Shown here: positions 10,785 to 20,105 of the stretch, piece by piece
Numbering within the stretch: position 1 is the stretch's first letter
How the letters are laid out: every line of letters begins with the position of its first letter
Origin: Juglans regia
Lineage: Eukaryota > Streptophyta > Magnoliopsida > Fagales > Juglandaceae
Direction: 5' to 3'
DNA: 64,000 bases
Assembly (NCBI RefSeq): GCF_001411555.2
Contig: NC_049911.1
Span: forward strand, 8,254,209 to 8,318,208
The notes under the pieces: generated by a model
The model's database searches: none
What the model saw: only the letters and a program-made list of their open reading frames with translations
What the model was told of the DNA's origin: nothing
Made by a program: the position numbers and the translations under genes

Positions 10785-11794
10785 CCGATGGGTGGGTGAA
10801 ACCCGAGTGGGGGCAGTGCCCCACCCAGCATCCGCCCCTACTTTTCTGAGGCGGGGCCAGGGTGGGCCTGGTGGTGGTACTGAAATTAAGAAGAGAGAAG
10901 GTCGTCTTTCTGGACTTACAGGTTCATAGCACGATAATAATTGAGAGGACCAGAGAAGCCAGATTCCTGGAACTTGTCTGCATAGACCTGGAGTTCCTCT
11001 TCAGTAATCCATTTTGGCAACACCGATGGTGTCTCCAGATAATCAACGATCTCCATACCCAGAGGAGCTACCAGGTAGTCTGTCTTAGCTAGGCACAGAA
11101 ACTTCTTCATCACTGTCAAATAATCATACCTTGCAAAAGCTCTTTCTGCTCTTCCTGGTTCCTAATCAACCAAACCCATCAATACAGCAACCTAATATGT
11201 CTCAGTACAAGGATGCAACAGATGTACATACAAACATAGTACCTGAAACTGACAGATGAAACACCCATCTCCGAACATTTTTCTGAAATGTTCAACAACT
11301 GCAGAACTTGGAGATCTTTGGAAGTATGGAGCAGATAAAGTAACTAGCCCCTTGACTCTGTCAGGCCTTAACAAGCTCAGATGCCACCCAGCAACTGCTC
11401 CCCAGTCATGTCCCACCACAAATGCCTTTTTCATTTCATAAAATCAACAAAAATCAAGAAAAGGGTATTACTAATTAACATAGAATTACACAAGCATGCA
11501 TATAGTTGTTACCTGTTGTTCACCAAAATGGTCAAGTAGTCCTATGAGGTCACCCACAAGATGTATTACTGTGTAGGAATTGGGACTCAGAGGGCAATCA
11601 GAGTCACCATAACCTCTCAAGTCAGGAGCCACCACATGATAACCATGTTTGGCCAAAAAGGTAATTTGATGGCGCCATGAATACCAAATTTCTGGGAATC
11701 CATGAAGGAGGAGCACTAGTGGCCCTGTCCCTAGCTCTGCTATGTGCATCCATATTCCATTGGTTTTGATCCTTTGGTGATTCACCTCACTCAT
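9798..11794 (-). CDS. Epoxide hydrolase (alpha/beta-hydrolase), four exons
   Basis: Exons 11794-11513, 11425-11243, 11161-10920 and 10050-9798 join in frame with GT-AG borders to give 319 aa. This is the usual length for plant soluble epoxide hydrolases, which open fatty-acid epoxides to diols and probably act in the cytosol or peroxisome. The N-terminus has no targeting peptide. HGFP (31-34) forms the oxyanion hole. The nucleophile is Asp101 in GHDWGA. Lid tyrosines lie in NYYRAM (Tyr230/231). The charge relay is Asp261 in GDKDIGF with His294 in DGHHFI. All are present, so the gene looks functional. The Met at 11794 starts directly before the conserved KTNGIWMHIAE block. Introns 1 and 2 are 87 and 81 bp; intron 3 is 869 bp because it carries a GC-rich insertion. 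No frameshift or internal stop was seen. Confidence 0.93.
10475..10875. repeat. GC-rich insertion with (AT)n core inside epoxide hydrolase intron 3
   Basis: Two strikingly GC-rich flanks (about 10487-10680 and 10783-10870) enclose a T-rich stretch and a pure AT microsatellite at about 10748-10782. Plant introns are normally AU-rich, so the block looks inserted. The flanks show related motifs (GGCGAGGGGCCG on the left, GAGGCGGGGCCAGG on the right), but I could not define terminal repeats. Confidence 0.6.
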
Positions 11795-11923
11795 GTTTTC
11801 TCACTTTTCTCAAATCTTACAGAGAGGGAGAGAATGGTACTCTGAGATATCAATGGTGGGAATTCAGGGATAATTGAATCATATTAGGAAGTTGGTGAGC
11901 TTGCACATTAGTCAAACAAACTT

Positions 11924-12236
11924 AGGGCCGCCTCAATAGGTTCGGGGGCTAGGCTAAGATTTTTATTGAGGATTTTTTTTATTTTAAAAAAAAAATTAAA
12001 AAAAATTATTTTAATTTTAATTTTTACATTCCATTTTTATTTAGAAGTAATTCCAATCGTTTGTCAAGTAAAATTACTTATTAAGATTTTATATTATATT
12101 TTTAACTAATAACTAACTTAATTTTTATTAGAAAGTTATCGATTTAAAGAGTATTTTATCAAATCTAATTTTATAAGACTTGTTGTAGATTAAAAAAATT
12201 ATACTATTTTTGGGGCCTTCTTCTGGCCTTAGACAC
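11924..12236. repeat. Possible degraded transposon fragment
   Basis: The left end (TAGGGCCGCCTCAATAGG...GGGGGCTAGGC) and right end (TTGGGGCCTTCTTCTGGCCT) resemble the GGGGCC/GGCC-rich ends of a repeat type common in plant genomes. The core is AT-rich and non-coding. Assigned on general resemblance only. Confidence 0.3.
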
Positions 12237-12718
12237 CACAAAGGGAAAGAGAACTTTCAGCTTTCAGATATCAATTTGACTTTAAGGGTTCTTGCACAGA
12301 AGCTATGGCCAGAATTAATGGGGTACAGTATGGAAAATCATTGGCCGGTGAATCTGTATCATTCATAAATTTCGAGAAGAGCTTTGACGTTGTTGTCCAG
12401 CCTCGTTATTCAATTTTGTGTTAACTGATAAGAAATTTAATGATTTGAGATTAAAATAATTTGAAAGTTCGTGTCAATAAATACTATACAATTTAGAATT
12501 TAGAGGTTTGAAACAATTCTAGTTTTTACTTTTATAGCTCTTTATCTTTATTTCTTTGTGTTTAATTTATTAAAATTAGTGATCCAAAAAGATCATGCTA
12601 GACAATTATACAATTAAATTATAAAAAGAATAAGCCATATAATTTAGGAAGCAAGAGATTTGCTCTTATTGAATTATATAATTCATTCTTATGTTAAAAT
12701 GATCGTAAATTTGGTAAT
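12237..12718. other. AT-rich intergenic DNA
   Basis: No gene or repeat recognised. Confidence 0.4.
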
Positions 12719-12723
12719 ATAGG

Positions 12724-13264
12724 TGTTAATGTCAAAAATTACACAACAAATCGAAAATGAAGAAAGAGTCATCTCCGACCTACATTGGTGATTCAGGCTT
12801 CAATACAATACTCGTCGCGTTCATCCATAATATAAACAATAGACAAGCGAATAAAAGACAATAAAAGAGAGACACAGAAATTTACGTAGTTATGCATAAA
12901 AGCCTACATCCACGGGTTGTTGGGGAAAAAATCCACTATATCAGGTGATGATTTTACAATGTCTCATGGCCTCACATATCACTCAATACAATGAGAGAAT
13001 TTAGTCTCAGGCGAGTCCCTCTAGAGAATTGGTGGAGAGTACCTGGAGAGCCTGTAGAGAACCTGTCCAGAGTCCATCAAATTTGTGGGGGAGCTACTCC
13101 TTATATAGAGGTTATTTCCTTAGAATGATAGAGTCCAACTTGACTTGTGATATTTTTTCCTTTTAAGAGTCTGAGCCAACTTTTTTACTTTATCTCTTTG
13201 TCTTATCTCTTCCCTTAGTGATAGGTTCCCAAAAAGTTTGACCTAGTAAATTTAGTCCCTATTA
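12724..13264 (-). repeat. LTR (3' LTR in element orientation)
   Basis: Starts TGTTAATGTC. Its end CCCTATTA is a mutated form of CCCTAACA seen in the partner LTR. Long stretches match 15337-15893, for example the GGCGAGTCCCTCTAGAGAAT segment. Confidence 0.85.
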
Positions 13265-13849
13265 GATGCTCTCAATTCTTAAGGTCAACTTGTTTATCAA
13301 GAAGGCTTTGAGAATGTTCAAGTCAACCATGGTGGAGGTAACCTGCAGAAAAAGAAATTCTGGTAATTGGTTCGTAGTTTTTCACTGTTATGTAATGGAG
13401 ATCTCCATGAGTGGTTCTCAAGAAGAATTTATAAAATTTGTAGTAAGGGCCTTCTAGGATGGGCCCTTGTAAATTTTGTTTATAAGAACGTTTGCGTAGT
13501 GATTGTATGTGAATGTTTATCGTTATTAGAGTGTGTATATTTCGTGCTCGGTGATCTTTTTGGGTTTTTGGTGGCCTCAGTGGATTTTACCCCATGCTGT
13601 ATTTTTTGTTGGTGTTTTGCCATTTTGATGTGGATGTAAGAGTTTGTTTGTAGTAACCCGTGCTTAAGTGATCAGGGTGCCCGTCGACCCCTAGATCCAT
13701 CTTAAGCGGTTGTTGAGCCCGTTGACTCGTTCCCGAAGGATACCCGCACGAGGCAATTATAGAGCTTAGAGGCTCGTTCCTGAAGGTAACCCGCTTGCGG
13801 CGATTGTAGCGAGTGAAGACACTCGGATGTAAGTATAGAAAGAGATGTC

Positions 13850-14340
13850 CTCGACCGCGTAACTCTTGGCGATGGGCGTAACGGGAGAGATGTTCGACCG
13901 TATAGCCTTGCAAATAGGTGTGGCGGGAGTGATGCTCGACCGTGTAACCTTTCCAATTGGAGAAATGCGGGAGAGATGCTCGACCTTTCAGTTCTTGGCG
14001 AGAAGGTGTGGTGGGAGTGATGCTCGACTGCGTAACCTTACTGACTGGAGAAATGTGAGAGAGATGCTCGACTGCTTACTTTTTGGTGAGAATGTGTGTC
14101 AGGAGTGATGCTCGACAGTGTAACCTTACCGATTGGAGAAATGCAGTAGAGATGCTCGACCTCTCAATTCTTGGCGATGGGCGTAACGGGAGAGATGCTC
14201 GACCGTGTAGTATTGGCGAATAGGTGTAGCGGCAGATGCCCTCGACGAGTGGAGTGTAGCGGGAGATACCCTCAACCGCGTAACTCTTGGCGAGTGGTGT
14301 AACGGGAGAGATGCTCGACTGTGTAGCCTTGGCGAGGAAA
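13850..14340. repeat. 43-44 bp minisatellite inside the LARD-like element
   Basis: The core GATGCTCGAC recurs at about 13889, 13931, 13975, 14019, 14063, 14107, 14151 and 14194, so the period is 42-44 bp, with two or three degraded units after it. Each unit also carries a GGAGAAATG or GGGAGAG block and a GTGTAACCTT-like block. Confidence 0.8.
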
Positions 14341-14819
14341 GCGTAGTAGGAGGATGACTCTACCGCGTTGATGTTAAAATTGAGCTCAATTGCTTCGTTG
14401 TAGTAGGAGACAAAATGCGACCGCACTCTGTGGCGGGAGCTCGAGCTCTCCTTGTAAAAAATAAAAACCAAATAGGTTAAATTAAATAATTCGACTCATA
14501 AGTTTGAGGTATACAAACCGTTCGATGGCGGGAGAGGGTCGTGTGGTCTTCTGACATCCACGCTTGTTTGATGGTGATCTTTGGAGAGGTTCGTGTGATC
14601 TTTTGACCCCCACGTCTGTTCGTTTGCACCGCAAATGTATAACTTGACTTTTGGTTGCACTACGTCCTAAGAAGTTCTCACAAAAAACAAAATAGGTAAG
14701 TGTAATACAAATTATAAGTTAGAGATTTGCAAACCTTGGTTATCTTGCTCGGACTATTGCTAAGTAAAATTCATGTGAATGGCGTGGAAAATAATGTGTA
14801 TGGCGAGGGGCCCTCTGCA

Positions 14820-15050
14820 TGGTACTAGCGAGGAATACCTCATGTGGTGGGCAATTGGCGAGCAGAACTTTGTGGGCGAGCAATTGGCGAGCAGCGTGTG
14901 GGAGAGCAACTGGCGAGGAACACTTTGTGCGTTGCACAACTGGCAAGAAGTACCCCGTGGTTAAGCAATTGGCGAGCTGAACTTTGTGAGCGAGCAACAC
15001 CGTGTGAGAGAGCAACTGGCAAGAAACACTATGTGCGTTGGGCAACGAGG
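14820..15050. repeat. About 30-bp degenerate tandem repeat inside the LARD-like element
   Basis: AATTGGCGAGCAG-like motifs recur at about 14851, 14881, 14908, 14939, 14967 and 15014, alternating with ACTTTGTGGGCGAGC-like spacers. It is distinct from the 44-bp repeat to its left. Confidence 0.65.
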
Positions 15051-15318
15051 GGATGGTTTGGTGGAGTGTTAAAATGTAAACAACAAGAAAAATAGTAGAG
15101 TTGAGGAGATCTTATCTAATGTTTCGATGACGATCTTATGAGTGTAGAATTCACATCATGCTGGGGTGTGGCGGGCAGCATATAATAAATATATATAAAT
15201 ATATATCTGTTTATTTTTTTGAGACGATTTTATGAACCAATGAATCTAAACTTTTGTAGATGATCCTGTGAGTCGGAGAATATCCTTCTCCCAATTCCGG
15301 TTTAGAGAAAAAGTCTAT

Positions 15319-15334
15319 CCCACATACGGCGCCA
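15319..15334 (-). other. tRNA primer-binding site of the LARD-like element
   Basis: The minus strand reads TGGCGCCGTATGTGGG, two bases inside the LTR edge. TGGCGCC-starting primer sites are used by plant Gypsy elements of the Athila/Tat group. This fixes the element's orientation. Confidence 0.7.
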
Positions 15335-15336
15335 CC

Positions 15337-15893
15337 TGTTAATATAAAAAATTGCACAACAAACTGGAAAAGAAGAAAGAGTCATCCCTGACCCACTTTG
15401 GTGATTCAGGTTTTGATACGATGCTCGTCGCGTTCATCCATAACATAAACAATAAATAAGTGAATAAAAGTAAATAAAAGAGAGAAATATGAATTTACGT
15501 GGTTCAGCATAAAAGTTTACGTCCACAGGTAGCATGGGGCAAAATCCTCTATATCAAATGATGATTTTATAATGTCTTATAACCTCACATATTGCTCAAT
15601 ACAATGAGAGAATTTAATCTCAGGCGAGTCCCTCTAGAGAATTGGTGGAGAATGCCTGGAGTGCTTGTAGAGAACCTGTCCAGAGTACATCCGATTTGTG
15701 GGAGAGCTGCTCCTTAGATAGAGGTTATTTCCTTGGAGTGACAGAGTCAAACTTAACTTATGATATCTTTTCCTTTTAGAAGTCTAAGTCAACTTCTTTG
15801 CCTTATCTATTTCCTAACTTATCTCTTGGGTTTATCTCTTCTCTTAGTGATAGGTTTTCAAAGAATTCGACCCAATCAATTTAGTCCCTAACA
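15337..15893 (-). repeat. LTR (5' LTR in element orientation)
   Basis: 557 bp, TGTTAATATA...CCCTAACA, with clean TG...CA ends and the target copy ATAGG immediately outside. Confidence 0.88.
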
Positions 15894-15942
15894 ATAGGTT
15901 ACAAATAGTCTTAAATAATTTGGAAGGTCATGTAATGTAAGT

Positions 15943-16167
15943 TAAAGCCTTGTTTGAATTCAAAATTCACCTCAACTTATATCAAGTCATCACATTTTAT
16001 CATTATAATTTTATCAAATTTTCACACAAAATATAATAAATAATTCAACTTTTTCAAATCCCAAAAAAAAATTTCTAAATTTCCACACAAAATATAATAA
16101 AAAATTTAATTTTTATTCTACTATTCATAAATCATCTCAACTTATTTCTAAATCCAAACTAGTCTAA
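15943..16167. mobile_element. GTTTGGAT-family MITE, partly rearranged
   Basis: TAAAGCCTTGTTTGAATTC at the left and AATCCAAACTAGTCTAA at the right. The internal ACACAAAATATAATAAA block occurs twice, suggesting an internal duplication. Confidence 0.65.
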
Positions 16168-17273
16168 ATAATTTTAAAAAGTCGTGTCAATAAATTTTAT
16201 ACAACTTAAGATTTTCCAAATCTGGGGTCTTTTTTTTTTAATTTAAATATTGTTTAATAAAGTTCTTGTATAATCCTACGTGGGTGAGTACATCTACAAT
16301 AAACTGAGGTGTCAACCTCTAATTGGAGGGTGTAAACAAGCCATTTACACACCCTATTTTGAGATTTTTCTTTTTGTTTTCGTCTTGGTTGCGTCCGCTA
16401 AAAATTGGAGGAATAAGTTAATTTCTAAACTTTACTTCAAAATGGGGCAATAGATATGAGCAATTCATTTTAAATTACAAAGTCATGGATTATAAGCATC
16501 CTCATTGGATTATGAAAATCCAAAAAAAATGAAGAGTTTGGATAATAGAATCTAGAAATACATTGCATTGAATTATACAAATGTAAAAGAAAATTATTTC
16601 TAACTACAGTAAATTAGTGTTGTGGGTTTATAATTGTGGGTTGATGTAATTTATTGACTTTTAAACTTACCTAGAAATAGGTGATATTTACTATTAATAA
16701 AAAGAAATAAAATATATATATATATATTTTCTTGCAGCTCTTAATTTAGAAAAAAAAATTAATAAGAAAAATAATTTAGAAAAATATTATTATTAAATTA
16801 ATAACATTTTATTATTATTTTAATTAATAAATAGATAATCCAATGTAGAAATAGGTTTTAAGTGGAATAGCCAAATATAAAAATATGTGATATTATATAA
16901 ATTTTACATTTATATTTGTATAATCCAACGAAGTTGCTCTAAGTTGATTGGAATAAGTTTTAATTGTTGATGACTTCATGTTTTTTACGTCAGTATAGGT
17001 GACAGCTTATACACCTCCCATCTGCCATTCTATCTAATTCATATATAATACATTTGATTTATCGAGTTGAAGATGGATTAAAATGACATCTTTTTTAGCC
17101 TATGGAGTTGTCTCTCAATGCCTTTTGGCTTTTGCAGTGAAAGAGAGGGAAGCAGTATCCAGAACTTTTACTATTCTGCATGAACAAATTATAAAGCTAT
17201 TCCATAAAAGGACAAAGGAGAAAGTTAGGGTTGAATAGGCAGGCCGTCCATCCAAGGGGGTGTAAGTAGAGAA
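16168..17273. other. AT-rich intergenic DNA with short dispersed repeats
   Basis: No gene. 16300-16390 resembles 56895-56985 (a GGTGTC..CTCTAATTGGAGGG-type block), and about 16975-17135 resembles 46995-47165. These look like fragments of an old dispersed repeat. Confidence 0.4.
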
Positions 17274-17278
17274 GTCCT

Positions 17279-17690
17279 TGTTGACCGATTCTCATGCATA
17301 TAATTAATTGATCAATTCTTGCTTATGAAGATGTTCATGAGTGGGAGTCTATCATCTTAAGAGTCCTTTAAGTGGTCCAACACTCCTCCATCAATTTAAA
17401 CTGATTCCATGAAAATAGGATCACGTGGGACACGTAAACACCGAAATTTGATGGAGATTTCGGCTATAAATACATGTGTTTGGTCCCCAAACTCACTCAC
17501 TCAATTCCCTTCGGTAATACACCATCTAAATAGAGTAGAGAAGAGTTTGGAAGAGCCAAACACAGTGAGAAACGCAACTTTTACAGTGAATTGTATCAAT
17601 GGCTGGAGATAAGATTTCTTGGCGTTAAACCCTTCAATTCTCATTTCTAAAGTATTATTCCGCATTAGAGAATTTTATTTAAGTCTAACA
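17279..17690 (+). repeat. 5' LTR of the Copia element
   Basis: TGTTGACC...TCTAACA. A TATA-type box (GGCTATAAATACATG, about 17461-17475) is followed by a probable transcription start region. A 67-aa open frame here and its twin in the 3' LTR are LTR artefacts. Confidence 0.93.
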
Positions 17691-17692
17691 GT

Positions 17693-17705
17693 TGGTATCA
17701 GAGTC
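17693..17705 (+). other. Initiator tRNA-Met primer-binding site
   Basis: TGGTATCAGAGTC, two bases after the LTR end; one mismatch from the standard plant Copia primer site. Confidence 0.9.
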
Positions 17706-17939
17706 TTAAAAACCTCTGTCTTGGTGTTTAAATTCAAAAAAACACAGTTCCTCTGTTTTTGGCCGAAACTTGAAAAAAAAAAATTTGTTTTGTTTTTGGC
17801 CATTTTTTATTTGAAGGAAGTTTAGAAATTATAAAGAAATATTTTTTCTAAACTTTCTGTGATTAAAAACATGATTTTTGACATGAAAATCGCTGTGAAA
17901 TGTGAAAATCGCGCTGTGTCTAGAGGTAGAAGACGACGC

Positions 17940-18314
17940 AAACGACATGTCGTTTTCAGCCTTGTTGAAAACGACAGGTCGTTTTAAGCAGCAAATGGTT
18001 TCATACGGTACTGCTAAACGACAGGTCGTTTTGTCGTTTAGCATAAGGATTCTAATTCTCGTATACTACTAAAAGACACGTCGTTTTGTTTCGGAGCCCG
18101 TATCAAATGTAATGATAAAACGACACGTTGTTTTTCAAATTGATGAAAACGACATGTCGTTTTATTCGGTAGTCGTTTATCCAAGCATGAAGATAAACGA
18201 CATGTCATTTTGAGTTTTAGTAAAACGACATGTCTTTTAGAGGCTATCTCTGTTTTAAGCAATGGGCAAAACGACACGTCGTTTTTTCCTTCTAGAAAAA
18301 CGACATGTCGTTTA
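17940..18314. repeat. Array of ten palindromes in the Copia leader
   Basis: Ten copies of AAACGACATGTCGTTT or near variants begin at about 17940, 17968, 18016, 18071, 18117, 18146, 18195, 18222, 18268 and 18297. Copies at 17940, 18146 and 18297 are perfect palindromes. The centre varies between CATG, CAGG and CACG. Spacing alternates between short (27-29 bp) and long (46-55 bp) steps. The array sits between the primer site and gag, so it is both transcribed and present as duplex DNA. Spacers are not repeated in any clear way. Role unknown; enhancer or RNA-structure roles are possible. Confidence 0.9.
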
Positions 18315-18319
18315 TATGG

Positions 18320-19150
18320 TGCAGTGTGTTAAAAAAAAAAAAAAAAAAGAATTGGGTCTATGCCATTTGTGCTTATAATTGTATTTTTTTTTTTAATTAT
18401 ATGCAATGAGGATATTTGTTTATTATGCTCATATTTAGTTTGCATGAATTGATTAATTTTTTACTTTTTACATGCAATTTTTGATGAGTATATAGTTTAG
18501 AGCATGAGATTAAATGTTATGCATAATATTATAATCTAGATTGTGCAATATTTATGCTTATTATGAATCTTTTGTGCATAGTTATAACATGTGAGTATTA
18601 GTTAAAATTATGTAATTCATAATATTAAGCTAGTCTTATGCAATTTAAATGTCTAGTGATCCATATAGTTTTATGTTTATTAGAGAATAGCCACAGCATC
18701 TTTAATTAAATAAAATTATTATGATTGATTAGGATCATATAAGGAATATTAGACATTAATTATAATTAATTATACATAAATATAATAAATTTTATCCCAC
18801 AGGAATTTTTATTATATTTATATTATTAATTAGGATAAAATATCAAATTATTCATAAATTACCAACAGGAATTATGAATGAAGTAAATAATTTGATAGTT
18901 TTATCATAAAAGTTTAAGATAGAATACACATCAAATCATAATATACCCTTTAAAATTATGAATTAAGTAATTAAATTGATAAAATTCTATCATATAGATT
19001 AATTGGATCTGCTGGTATTAAAAATTTAGCCCACAGACAATTTTATGTCATTAGATTCAATTTTTAGGCATGATTTACATTGGTAAAACATGAATATTTA
19101 TTTAGGCCTCAATTTTAACGTAAGCATGTAATCTATATGCAGTTACACAA
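18320..19150. other. AT-rich remainder of the Copia leader
   Basis: Non-coding. Starts with an A-run at about 18330-18348 and continues AT-rich to the gag region. Confidence 0.6.
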
Positions 19151-19152
19151 CC

Positions 19153-19909
19153 TATATATTTCTCTGATATTCGTTATGATATCCCTGAACTTAAGGGAGA
19201 TAACTATAAGGTCTGGAAGGAGAGAATTCTTCTTCATTTAGGGTGGATGGACATAAATTATGCTATTAGGAAAGACGAACCACCAGCTGTAACTGATACC
19301 AGTAATGCAGCAGACATCGCACTTTATGAGCGATGGGAGCGATCTAATCGCCTAAGCATGATGTTCATTAAGACTAGAATATCAGCTAGTATTCGTGGTT
19401 CTGTCGATCAGCATGAAAAGGTCCGAGACTTGCTAAAAGCCATTGATGAACAATTTGTCACTTCAGACAAGGCGCTAGCAAGCATCCTAATTATGAAGTT
19501 CTCATCCCTAAGGCTCACCAGTGTGAAAGGTGTGCGTGAGCACATTATGCAAATGAGGGACAATGTGGCTCAATTGAAGAAACTCGATATTGAAATGTCG
19601 GAGTCCTTCTTGGTGCACTACATCCTGAATATACTCCCGCATCAATATGGACCTTTCAAAATCTCTTACAACACACATAAGGATAAATGGTCAATTAATA
19701 AACTCATGACCATGTGTGTTCAAGAGGAAGGGAGACTGATGATGGAACAGGGTGAAAGTGCAATACTGGCAACGCATGGAAAGGGCAAATATCAAGCCAA
19801 ACTGAAGGGAAAAGGCAAATACCTCCCCAAGGTGGTATTAAGAAAGATTCCAAGTGTTTCTTCTGTAAAAAGAAGGGACACATGAAGAAGGAATGCGCCA
19901 AATTCTAGA
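19153..19909 (+). pseudogene. Copia gag, start lost and frameshifted
   Basis: Gag-like coding is open from about 19150 (ELKGDNYKVWKERI, the usual N-terminal block) through the Met at 19247 to a stop at 19885. It has the UBN2 pattern with LYERWERSNRLS, SVKGVREHI and YNILP-like segments. No in-frame ATG is left upstream of 19247, and a stop lies near 19111-19113, so the natural start appears damaged. At about 19835 the frame shifts: the zinc knuckle (CFFCKKKGHMKKEC) is read in a different frame and is followed by an in-frame TAG at 19906-19908. Protease (WWIDSGSTMHI, about 19990-20020) follows in yet another open stretch and is itself broken before 20106. Confidence 0.85.
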
Positions 19910-20105
19910 AATGGCTTGCAGACAAAGGTAATTCGACCTCACTTGTTTGTTATGAATCTAATATGGTTAATGTCAATATTAACACATGGTGGATTGATTC
20001 TGGATCAACAATGCACATTTTGAATTCCTTGCAGGATTTGCAAAACTTAAGGAAGCCAGTGGGAAGTGAGCGAAACATCTTATCAGGAAACAAGATGGCT
20101 CGCAT

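Larger units (their letters stand above)
12724..15893 (-). mobile_element. Non-autonomous LTR retrotransposon (LARD-like), 3.17 kb
   Basis: Two direct LTRs (12724-13264 and 15337-15893) flank 2.07 kb without any gag or pol. The element is bounded by a perfect 5-bp target duplication ATAGG (12719-12723 and 15894-15898). The primer site next to the right LTR places the element on the minus strand. The interior is GC-richer than the flanks and built largely of minisatellite-like repeats. The five-base duplication and the TGGCGCC primer site are typical of Gypsy-type parents. It must have been moved in trans by an autonomous relative. Confidence 0.88.

Noticed and set aside
13587..14471. Minus-strand frames in the non-autonomous LTR element as possible gag
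   Set aside because: They have no gag, zinc-knuckle or protease motif, and their sequence follows the 44-bp repeat.
17409..17612. 67-aa frame in the 5' LTR with a near-identical twin at 23648-23851
   Set aside because: Both lie entirely inside LTRs and are similar only because LTRs are copies. No domain, and overlaps the TATA and leader zone.
17829..18277. Minus-strand frames across the palindrome array
   Set aside because: The palindrome has no stop in some frames, so long open frames arise on both strands. Peptides are repeats of the palindrome, not a protein family.
17940..18314. CRISPR-like array
   Set aside because: Repeats are regularly spaced, but this is plant nuclear DNA inside a Copia leader, spacers vary from 10 to 39 bp and there are no cas genes.
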